From NCBI RefSeq assembly GCF_046197865.1, contig NZ_CP166990.1:1178001-1242000 (forward strand): a stretch of 64,000 bases of DNA. The letters are read 5' to 3'. The position numbers and the translations under genes were made by a program. Position 1 is the stretch's first letter. Every line of letters starts with the position of its first letter. Shown in pieces: positions 19,824 to 27,888 of the stretch. The stretch is from JAHKLT01 sp046197865 (GTDB lineage: Archaea > Methanobacteriota > Methanobacteria > Methanobacteriales > Methanobacteriaceae). The notes under the pieces were generated by a model, which made no database searches, was not told where the DNA came from, and saw only the letters and a list, made by a program, of their open reading frames with translations.

Positions 19824-21596
19824 ATGAAATATGAAGAATTGACTAATGATTATTTAGTCACAAAAGCATTTAAATCATATTTCTTATTTTCTTTAATGAG
19901 TGTTGTTGTTGCTACGATTGGAATATTAATAGATGGAATAATAATAGGTAATTTTTTTGGTAATAAAGAACTTGCTGCTTTTGGAATAGCTTCACCATTT
20001 ATTATTGTTTTACTAGCTCTTTCGACTGTTTTTGGAAAGGGAGGAATAGTAGCATGTTCCAATTATGTTGGTCGTGGTGAAATAAATCAAGTAAATATTA
20101 ATTTTACTGTGACACTTTTAGTTGCTACAATAATTTCAATAATTATTACATTACTTACTTCTTTTTACATAAATCCTTTAACATTATTTTTAGGTGCAGA
20201 AGGCATATTAATTCAATTAACAACAGATTATTTATTTGGATTAGTTCTTGGAACCTTACCTTTAATATTATCTCAAGTATTATTAAGTTATATTAGATTA
20301 GATGGATCACCTTTTTTAGGAATGATATCTGCAATTATAATTACTATTATAAATATCATTTTAGATATATTATTTGCAACAGTTCTAGATTTAGGTTTAT
20401 TTGGTATAGGATTAGCTACATCAATAAGCTATGTTATCGGCACTTTAATTTTATGTTATCATTTTCTTTTAAAAAGAAATACATTAAAATTCACTAAAAT
20501 TAAAGGTGGATTTGAAGAAATTAGAAATGTAATAAAATTAGGTCTTCCTAGTGCTCTTAATAGATTATATATTACATTTAGATCCGTACTTACTAATAAT
20601 TTAGCTATTTGGATAGGTGGAACAGTAGCTATCGGAGCTTTATCTATTCAAACAAACATATACCAATTTTTAGTTTCTGTTTCAATGGGAGTTGGAATGA
20701 CTACAATATTACTTGGTGGGGTATTTTTTGGAGAACAAGACAAAAAAGCTTTAAAATACCTTTTAAAAGTTTCTCTAAAATATGGATTAGGTATAACAAT
20801 ACCAATAGCTGTAATATTAATAATTTTCACCCCATATATTGTTGGAGTTTTTGGAAATAATCCAGAGATTTTATCTACAACTATCCGTTCATTAAGATTA
20901 TTTGCACCATCATTACCCTTAGCTTTAATTTGTATAGTATTATTAAACTATTATAATGCTACTAAAAATCTTTTAATTTCTAATTACATAGCTTTTGCAC
21001 ATAGTTTTTTATTTATATCATTATTTGCATTAATTGCAACTCCATTAATTGGAGAAGATGGTATTTGGTTATGTTTTACAGTTGGAGAAATTTTAACCTT
21101 AATTGGTTTAATATTTTTAATAAAATACAAATATGGTAAATTTCCTAAATCAACAGAAGATTTCCTACTTTTAGATGATAATTTTGAAAAAGATATTAAC
21201 TCCAATTTAAGTATTTCAATTAATGGAAATATGGATGAAGTAATGAAACTATCAAATTATGTTCAAGAATTTGGTAAAAATTATCCTGGCAAAGAAAACA
21301 TTATAAATAAATTAGCATTGTGTGTTGAAGAAATGGGAGGAAATATTGTAGAACATGGTTTTAAATCTTGTCATAACCACCATTATATTGATGTTAGAAT
21401 TATTTTAACAAGTAAAAATGTTATTTTTCGTATAAGAGATGATGGAATACCTTTTAATCCAATAGAATATGCTAATAAATGTGAAAAAACAGAAAATACA
21501 ATGGGAATAAAAATAATCCAGAAAATAGCTACAAATATGGAATATAGGCACACAATAGGATTAAATAATCTTACAATAACGTTTAGTGGAGATTAA
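19824..21596 (+). CDS. MATE-family transporter fused to an RsbW-like ATPase domain
   Basis: A 590-residue fusion. Residues 1-450 form a MATE/MVF-type transporter with about twelve membrane helices (GIIIDGIIIGNFFGNKELAA-like opening, IRLDGSPFLGMISAI mid-region, GLPSALNRLY start of the second half). Residues 465-590 form a HATPase_c_2 domain like the anti-sigma kinase RsbW: N-box LALCVEEMGGNIVEHGF, G1 box IRDDGIPFNP and G2 box TMGIKIIQKIA. It follows the STAS gene by 55 bases and is followed after 1 base by a free RsbW-like gene. The natural reading is a transporter whose activity is set by STAS binding to its own kinase domain; that is inference. A GGTG site precedes the ATG. Confidence 0.88.
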   Translation: MKYEELTNDYLVTKAFKSYFLFSLMSVVVATIGILIDGIIIGNFFGNKELAAFGIASPFIIVLLALSTVFGKGGIVACSNYVGRGEINQVNINFTVTLLVATIISIIITLLTSFYINPLTLFLGAEGILIQLTTDYLFGLVLGTLPLILSQVLLSYIRLDGSPFLGMISAIIITIINIILDILFATVLDLGLFGIGLATSISYVIGTLILCYHFLLKRNTLKFTKIKGGFEEIRNVIKLGLPSALNRLYITFRSVLTNNLAIWIGGTVAIGALSIQTNIYQFLVSVSMGVGMTTILLGGVFFGEQDKKALKYLLKVSLKYGLGITIPIAVILIIFTPYIVGVFGNNPEILSTTIRSLRLFAPSLPLALICIVLLNYYNATKNLLISNYIAFAHSFLFISLFALIATPLIGEDGIWLCFTVGEILTLIGLIFLIKYKYGKFPKSTEDFLLLDDNFEKDINSNLSISINGNMDEVMKLSNYVQEFGKNYPGKENIINKLALCVEEMGGNIVEHGFKSCHNHHYIDVRIILTSKNVIFRIRDDGIPFNPIEYANKCEKTENTMGIKIIQKIATNMEYRHTIGLNNLTITFSGD

Positions 21597-21597
21597 A

Positions 21598-22011
21598 ATG
21601 CCAAAAATAATTGTTTCAAACAATAAGCAAGAGCTAAATAATATTTTCAAATTCATTGCAAAAGAATTGAATTATTATGAAATCCAGCTAAATTATAAAA
21701 TACAGCTTGAACTAGCTATTGAAGAAGCGTTTGTTAATATTGTAGACTATGCATATCCTCCAAACATTATTAATAATATCACAATCGAGATTATACTAGA
21801 AGAAGATCCCTTAAAAATTATTATAACTTTAATTGATAATGGTAATGAATATAATCCATTAATCTTTGAACATAAAGACATTCATGCTCCTTTAAAAGAA
21901 AGAGAAATTGGAGGATTAGGAATTCTTCTTATTAAAAAAAATGTAGATTTTATTTCATATAAATATGAAAATAATAGTAATTTCTTAACATTAGAGAAAA
22001 ATTTAGAATAA
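21598..22011 (+). CDS. RsbW-like ATP-binding protein (serine kinase family)
   Basis: A 137-residue HATPase_c_2 protein resembling RsbW/SpoIIAB. The N-box reads LELAIEEAFVNIVDYAYP, the G1 box LIDNGNEYNPL and the G2 box EIGGLGILLIKK. The ATG at 21598 is preferred over an in-frame GTG 12 bases upstream, because that GTG is part of the GTGGAGAT ribosome site overlapping the end of the MATE fusion gene. Its likely role is to phosphorylate the STAS protein encoded at the head of the cluster. No sigma factor exists for it to sequester, so the downstream target is unknown. Confidence 0.87.
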   Translation: MPKIIVSNNKQELNNIFKFIAKELNYYEIQLNYKIQLELAIEEAFVNIVDYAYPPNIINNITIEIILEEDPLKIIITLIDNGNEYNPLIFEHKDIHAPLKEREIGGLGILLIKKNVDFISYKYENNSNFLTLEKNLE

Positions 22012-22019
22012 TTGATACT

Positions 22020-23966
22020 ATGAAAACATTAAAAACTATGGAAGAAAAAATAAAGACATTAATTGCATGTTCTTTATTTAATTTTGTCCTAACTTTTGTT
22101 ATTCAACAATTATTTAATTATCCTATTATTGAGACTCAAATAACAAATGGATTGCCTCTAGTTTATGGATTATTATTTGGAATTTATGGTAGTTTGGGAA
22201 TTATACTTGGTGGATTAGTTTCAAATATTTATTATGGTTTTTCTCCTGAATTAATATTATTTATAGCAGTAATGCAATTTGTTGGATCATATCTACCTTA
22301 TAAGCTATGGTATAGTTTTAATTTATCTGGAGAAATTAAATTACCTCGATTTAATAATGTTAAAAGTATCTTAAAATTTATTGTAATTATTTTAGTAACT
22401 GCAATAATTGTATCAGGATTATTCGATTATGCAATGACCTTTAATTCTATTCCAAATCTTATCCACATGAATACATTAGATTTTGTTTTCAATATATTTG
22501 ATTATTCGATGATTTCAGGAATAACATTAATAACAATAGCTAATTATTATGAAATACGCATTTTAAAACCAGTAGCTAAAAAAACTAATAAAAATTATTT
22601 AAAAATATTTAATGGATTATTAGCTATTGGGTTTACAATTTGTTTTATACATTTAATTTATGGTATTTTAACAGGAAATACATCCCATGATGAGTTATTA
22701 GGTATTATAGCTTATATTTCCATATTTATTTATTGTTTTAAACCCATAACTACAAAAGTCAATTATAATATAAGTACAAAGACTAGTTTAACAGAAAAAT
22801 TAATCATATATTTTATAATAATTCTTTTAGCTTTAGCAATTGTAATATCCGTCATTTTTTATTTTAATATTCCTCATAATGAACATATTCATATTGAATT
22901 TTGGAGTGTGATGTATACTTATATTGCTATAATTCTTGTTGTTTTTTATATATTTTCAATTATTGTATTAAGATATATAGAAAAAAAGGTTGCTATTCCT
23001 ATTGAATCTTTATCTAGATTAACAAAAAATTATGTTGATTCGTACCAAAATAATGAAAATAAATCCTATGAAATAGCTAGAACTTGTGAAGAATATAATG
23101 ATGATAGAAGTGAAGTTGGAATACTTACTAATTCTTTTAAAAATATGGTAGATGATTTTGAAGTATATACTGATGAACTTAAAACGATTACATCTGAGAC
23201 AGCGAAAATTAAAACAGAATTAGAAATAGCTAAAAAAATTCAACTTTCTGCAATAACTAAAAAATTTCCCCCATTATTTGAAACAAATAATATAAATATT
23301 TATGGAACTATTGTATCTGAGAAGGATATTGGAGGAGATTTTTATGATTTCTTTTATATTGATAATAATCATTTAGCTATTGTAATAGCTGATGTATCAG
23401 GTAAAGGAATTCCAGCTGCTTTATTTATGATAGTTACAAAAACTCTACTTCAAAAATTAACCTATCTTGGAAAAAGTCCTAGTGAAGTTTTTGAATATGC
23501 TAATAATGATCTTTATGAAGACCATGAAGCAAATATGTTTGTAACAGCATGGATGGGAATATTAGAAATAGATACAGGAAAATTAACATATGTTAATGCA
23601 GGCCATAAAACTCCATTAATTAAAGATTCTACAAATAAATATCAAGAACTTCCAACTAAAACAGGATTAGTTCTTGGAGTTAGAGAAAATACAAAATATA
23701 AAGAAAATATAATTTATTTAAAGAAAAAAGATAGATTATTTTTATATACAAACGGGATTATTGATGCAATTGATAAAAATAAAAGTCCATTTGGAAAAGA
23801 TCGTCTAATTAACATATTAAACTCAAATATTTATACTAAAATAGATAATTTAATTTTTAATATTAAAAAAGAAGTAGATAGTTTTACAGGCGAAGTTGAT
23901 TTATTAGATGATATTGCTATGCTAATAGTAGAATACAATAAAAATAACGATAACAATGATAAATAA
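22020..23966 (+). CDS. Membrane SpoIIE/PP2C phosphatase, type A (first copy)
   Basis: A 648-residue protein. About eight membrane helices in two groups cover residues 1-330, with the conserved YLPYKLWYSFNLSGEIKLPR after the third or fourth. A HAMP-like helix pair follows (AIPIESLSRLT and GILTNSFKNMVDDF, 330-385), then a coiled stretch ending ELEIAKKIQ and a SpoIIE/RsbU phosphatase at 415-645. Metal residues are seen in GGDFYDFF, IADVSGKGIPAALF and LLDDIAML, but the canonical TDG near residue 585 is TNG. This Asp-to-Asn change removes one metal ligand, so activity may be low or altered. It precedes the type B gene by an 11-base overlap. Confidence 0.87.
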   Translation: MKTLKTMEEKIKTLIACSLFNFVLTFVIQQLFNYPIIETQITNGLPLVYGLLFGIYGSLGIILGGLVSNIYYGFSPELILFIAVMQFVGSYLPYKLWYSFNLSGEIKLPRFNNVKSILKFIVIILVTAIIVSGLFDYAMTFNSIPNLIHMNTLDFVFNIFDYSMISGITLITIANYYEIRILKPVAKKTNKNYLKIFNGLLAIGFTICFIHLIYGILTGNTSHDELLGIIAYISIFIYCFKPITTKVNYNISTKTSLTEKLIIYFIIILLALAIVISVIFYFNIPHNEHIHIEFWSVMYTYIAIILVVFYIFSIIVLRYIEKKVAIPIESLSRLTKNYVDSYQNNENKSYEIARTCEEYNDDRSEVGILTNSFKNMVDDFEVYTDELKTITSETAKIKTELEIAKKIQLSAITKKFPPLFETNNINIYGTIVSEKDIGGDFYDFFYIDNNHLAIVIADVSGKGIPAALFMIVTKTLLQKLTYLGKSPSEVFEYANNDLYEDHEANMFVTAWMGILEIDTGKLTYVNAGHKTPLIKDSTNKYQELPTKTGLVLGVRENTKYKENIIYLKKKDRLFLYTNGIIDAIDKNKSPFGKDRLINILNSNIYTKIDNLIFNIKKEVDSFTGEVDLLDDIAMLIVEYNKNNDNNDK

Positions 23967-25881
23967 TTTAAAACATGAAAGTTTAGGAAAAAAGATTTTC
24001 GTAAGTTTAATCTGTGCCTTAATTTTTATTATATTATCATATCCTTTATCTTTTATTTATCCAATTCCAGGAATTAGTGAATATAAGCCTTCAGGTGCAA
24101 TAGCTCCTGCTTTCGGACTAATGTTTGGCCCATGGGGAGCAATCGGTTCAGCTATTGGTGCTTTTATAATTGATATGTCCCTAGGTTATGATATTGAAGT
24201 ATGTTTAATACTTTCTTTATTCAGATTTTTATATGCTTATATTCCATATAAATTATGGTATACCTTTAGCTATCATGGTAGTATTACAGTTCCTCGATTA
24301 AATACTGTAAAAAACTTAATAAAGTTCGTATTAATAACACTTCTAAATAGTACATTAATGACTTGGTTATATGGATTTTATACTGAAATGATTAGTTATG
24401 TTCCCATTGCATCGTTTGTAACAATATTATGGGAAATTAATTCACTAGATTTTACTTTATTATTTGGAACTATATTATTAACTTTAGCAAGTATATTTAA
24501 ATTTAAATTATATATTCCTGAGAAAAAAAATAATCCAATATTTTCACATAATTTTTACAATGTTATTATAATAATTGCACTTAGTATAGCAATCATATAT
24601 ACGATTTATTCATATTTTTATATACCATTATATAATGGATTAATATTTGGAACAATATACATCCTTTTAATAATAATATTAGCATTTAAACCTATAACTG
24701 AGAAGGTTAAAATAAAAGATAATACAGTTCAAATGTCTATTACAGAAAAATTAATAACATTTTTCATAACAATTGGTACTATTATTGTCATTTTAGCAGG
24801 TATAATATTATTTATAGAAAATAGTCCCCATTATATATCAAATTTTGGATCAGTAGATGTATTGTTTGTAAATCTAGCTATAATTTTATTTATTTTTTAT
24901 TTAGTAGTTATTTATGTTTTATCTAAAATTGAAAAAGAAATTACATTACCTATTGAATCTATATCATCAGCAACAAACGAATATATAAATAGTAAAAATA
25001 AAATGGAAGATTCAAAAGAAATAATTAATCAAATCAAAAAGGATAAGCCCGATAATACAGAAATAGGAATTCTTGCAAACTCTTTTATTAAAATGATTAG
25101 TGATTTAAAAACATATATGCAAAAATTAAAAAAAGAAACAAATGAAAAAGAAAAATTTAATACTGAATTAGAAATAGCTAAAAAAATTCAAGACAAAGTA
25201 ATTTCAAAAAAATTTCCAACAATTGAAGAATTAGACTTATATGGAATAAATATATCTGCAAAAGAAATTGGAGGAGATTTTTATGATTTCTTTTTTATAG
25301 ATAATAATCATTTTGCTATTGTAATAGGAGATATTTCTGGTAAAGGAATACCTGCATCATTATTTATGCTAAAAACTAAAACATTAATTAAAAACTATAT
25401 GCATTTTAAAAAATCCCCTTCTGAAGCCTTTTTTGATGTAAATAATTCTTTATGCGAAAATAATGATGAAAATATGTTTTTAACGGCTTGGATTGGTATT
25501 TTAGAAATTAATACAGGTAGATTAGTTTATGTTAATGCTGGACATACTCCTCCATTAATTAAAAAAGGAAAATCATTTGAATGGTTAAAATCAGCATCAG
25601 GATTAGTTTTAGGTGCAGAAAAAAATAAAAAATTCTCTGAAAACGAAATTACATTAAATAAAAATGATGAAATATTTTTATATACAGATGGTATAACTGA
25701 TGCAAATAATATTAAAAAAGAATTTTTTGGATCAGAAAGATTAATATCATTATTAAATGAAAATTCGAAACTGAATATTAAATCATTAGCAAATAAAGTA
25801 AAAAATGAAATTAATAAATTTTCAGAAGGTACTGAGCAGTTTGATGATATATGTTTACTAATTTTAAAATATAAAAAATAA
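23956..25881 (+). CDS. Membrane SpoIIE/PP2C phosphatase, type B (first copy)
   Basis: A 641-residue paralogue of the preceding protein with the same plan: membrane part to about 325 (conserved YIPYKLWYTF and GPWGAIGSAIGAF), HAMP-like segment (TLPIESISSATNEY, IGILANSFIKMISD), coiled coil, then the phosphatase. All metal-binding motifs are intact: GGDFYDFF, IGDISGKGIPASLF, FLYTDGITDANN and FDDICLL. In bacteria RsbU/SpoIIE phosphatases dephosphorylate the STAS antagonist; the membrane part presumably senses an unknown signal. The start overlaps the end of the type A gene by 11 bases, implying coupled translation and perhaps paired subunits. Confidence 0.88.
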   Translation: MINNLKHESLGKKIFVSLICALIFIILSYPLSFIYPIPGISEYKPSGAIAPAFGLMFGPWGAIGSAIGAFIIDMSLGYDIEVCLILSLFRFLYAYIPYKLWYTFSYHGSITVPRLNTVKNLIKFVLITLLNSTLMTWLYGFYTEMISYVPIASFVTILWEINSLDFTLLFGTILLTLASIFKFKLYIPEKKNNPIFSHNFYNVIIIIALSIAIIYTIYSYFYIPLYNGLIFGTIYILLIIILAFKPITEKVKIKDNTVQMSITEKLITFFITIGTIIVILAGIILFIENSPHYISNFGSVDVLFVNLAIILFIFYLVVIYVLSKIEKEITLPIESISSATNEYINSKNKMEDSKEIINQIKKDKPDNTEIGILANSFIKMISDLKTYMQKLKKETNEKEKFNTELEIAKKIQDKVISKKFPTIEELDLYGINISAKEIGGDFYDFFFIDNNHFAIVIGDISGKGIPASLFMLKTKTLIKNYMHFKKSPSEAFFDVNNSLCENNDENMFLTAWIGILEINTGRLVYVNAGHTPPLIKKGKSFEWLKSASGLVLGAEKNKKFSENEITLNKNDEIFLYTDGITDANNIKKEFFGSERLISLLNENSKLNIKSLANKVKNEINKFSEGTEQFDDICLLILKYKK

Positions 25882-25947
25882 TTAAAAATTTTTTCATAAA
25901 AAAGTGTAAATTTTATTTTATAAAAAACATTTAAGAAAATAGATAAT

Positions 25948-27888
25948 ATGAGGACATTGAAAACATTAAAAGGAAAAATAAAGACTTTATTAGCATGTGC
26001 TTTATTTAATTTTTTATTAACTTTTATTATTCAACAATTTTTTAATTATCCTCTTGTTGCAACTCAAATAACAAATGGATTACCTTTAATTTATGGATTA
26101 TTATTTGGAATTTATGGTACTATAGGAATTATACTTGGGAGCTTAATTTCAAATATTTATTATGGTTTTCCGGTTGAATTAATACTAGCTATTGCAATTA
26201 TGCAATTTATTGCATCTTATCTACCATATAAATTATGGTATAGTCTTAATTTATCTGGGGAAATTAAATTACCAAGATTTAACAATGTTAAAAGTATTTT
26301 AAAATTTATTGTTATTACATTAATAACTGCTATAATTGTTTCAAGTATGTTTTGCAATATAATGGAATTTTATTACTTTCCAAAGACAGTCCATATGAAT
26401 AGCATAGATTTTGTTTTAAATATGTTTGATTATTCGATGATTGTTGGAATAACCTTAATAACAATAGCTAATTATTATGAACTGCATATATTAAAACCTG
26501 TAGTTAAAAAAATCAATGCAAATTATTCAAAAATATTTAATATAATATTAGCTTTTGGTTTTATGCTTTGTTTTATACATTTAATATATAGTGTAGTAAT
26601 AGTAAATGAATCTCATAATGATGCATTAAGAATTCTGGCTTATCTTTCTGTGCTTATTTATTGTTTTAAACCTATAACTACTAAAATTAACAAAAATACT
26701 AATACCAGAACCAGTCTAACAGAAAAATTAATTATCTATTTTATTATAATTCTTTTAACTTTAGCAATTGTAATAACTATAGTTTTTTATTTTAATATTC
26801 CTCAAATCGAACATGATCATGTAAAAATTTGGAATGTGATGTATACTTATATCGCTATAATCCTTGTTGTTTTTTATATATTTTCAATACTTGTATTGAG
26901 ATATATAGAAAAAAGAATTACAATCCCAATGGAATCATTATCTACATTAACAGAAGATTATATAAATTCTTATTCAGAAAATCAAAAGAAATCTAATGAA
27001 ATAGTTGAAAAATGTACTAAATATAATGATGATAGAAGTGAAATTGGAATACTTACTAATTCTTTTAAAAATATGGTAAGTGATTTTGAAATATATGCTG
27101 AAGAGTTAAAAAAGATTACAACAGAAAAAGAAAAAATTAAAACAGAATTAGAAATAGCTAAAAAAATACAAAGTTCTGTAATTACTAAAAAATTCCCTCC
27201 TTTATTTGAAACTAATCCAGTTAATGTTTTTGGAACTTTTATATCTGAGAAGGATATTGGAGGAGATTTTTATGATTTCTTTTATATTGATGATAATCAT
27301 TTAGCTATTGTAATAGCTGATGTATCAGGTAAAGGAATTCCAGCAGCTTTACTAATGATGGTTACAAAAACTTTAATTCAAAAGTTAACACATCTTGGAA
27401 AAAGCCCTAGTGAAGTTTTTGAATATGCTAATAATGATTTTTATGAAGACAATAAATCAAAAATGTTTGTAACAGCATGGATGGGAATATTAGAAATAGA
27501 TACAGGAAAATTAACATATGTTAATGCAGGCCACCTTTTACCATTAATTAAAGATTCGACAAATAAATACAAGGAATTACCATCAAAAACAGGATTGGTT
27601 CTTGGTGGTAGACAAAATACCCAATACAAAGAAAATATTATTTATTTAAAAAGAAAAAATAGATTATTTTTATATACTAATGGAATTACAGATGCTATAG
27701 ATAAAAATAAAAATTCTTTCGGAAAAGATCGTTTAATAAACTTATTAAATTCGAATATTTATACAAAAATTGACAATTTAACATTCATTATTAAAAAAGA
27801 TATTGATAGCTTTACTGGAGATATAGAATTATTAGATGATATTGCTATGTTAATAATTGAATATAATAAAGGTGATAGTGATGAATAA
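25948..27888 (+). CDS. Membrane SpoIIE/PP2C phosphatase, type A (second copy)
   Basis: A 646-residue protein very similar to the type A protein at 22020 along its whole length (shared GLPLIYGLLFGIYG, YLPYKLWYSLNLSGEIKLPR, IADVSGKGIPAALL). Like that copy it has TNG instead of TDG (FLYTNGITDAI near residue 585), while GGDFYDFF and LLDDIAML are intact. The shared substitution shows it arose before the tandem duplication or was kept by selection. The membrane loops differ more than the phosphatase, for example around residues 130-145. It overlaps the next gene by 8 bases. Confidence 0.87.
   Translation: MRTLKTLKGKIKTLLACALFNFLLTFIIQQFFNYPLVATQITNGLPLIYGLLFGIYGTIGIILGSLISNIYYGFPVELILAIAIMQFIASYLPYKLWYSLNLSGEIKLPRFNNVKSILKFIVITLITAIIVSSMFCNIMEFYYFPKTVHMNSIDFVLNMFDYSMIVGITLITIANYYELHILKPVVKKINANYSKIFNIILAFGFMLCFIHLIYSVVIVNESHNDALRILAYLSVLIYCFKPITTKINKNTNTRTSLTEKLIIYFIIILLTLAIVITIVFYFNIPQIEHDHVKIWNVMYTYIAIILVVFYIFSILVLRYIEKRITIPMESLSTLTEDYINSYSENQKKSNEIVEKCTKYNDDRSEIGILTNSFKNMVSDFEIYAEELKKITTEKEKIKTELEIAKKIQSSVITKKFPPLFETNPVNVFGTFISEKDIGGDFYDFFYIDDNHLAIVIADVSGKGIPAALLMMVTKTLIQKLTHLGKSPSEVFEYANNDFYEDNKSKMFVTAWMGILEIDTGKLTYVNAGHLLPLIKDSTNKYKELPSKTGLVLGGRQNTQYKENIIYLKRKNRLFLYTNGITDAIDKNKNSFGKDRLINLLNSNIYTKIDNLTFIIKKDIDSFTGDIELLDDIAMLIIEYNKGDSDE

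Noticed and set aside
20609..20860. An 83-codon frame inside the MATE fusion gene
   Set aside because: It is a shifted-frame shadow of the membrane-protein coding region and has no plausible start signal.
27857..27880. Upstream in-frame ATG for the fourth phosphatase
   Set aside because: It has no ribosome site, while GGTGAT lies just before the ATG at 27881, and that start makes both type B proteins the same length.
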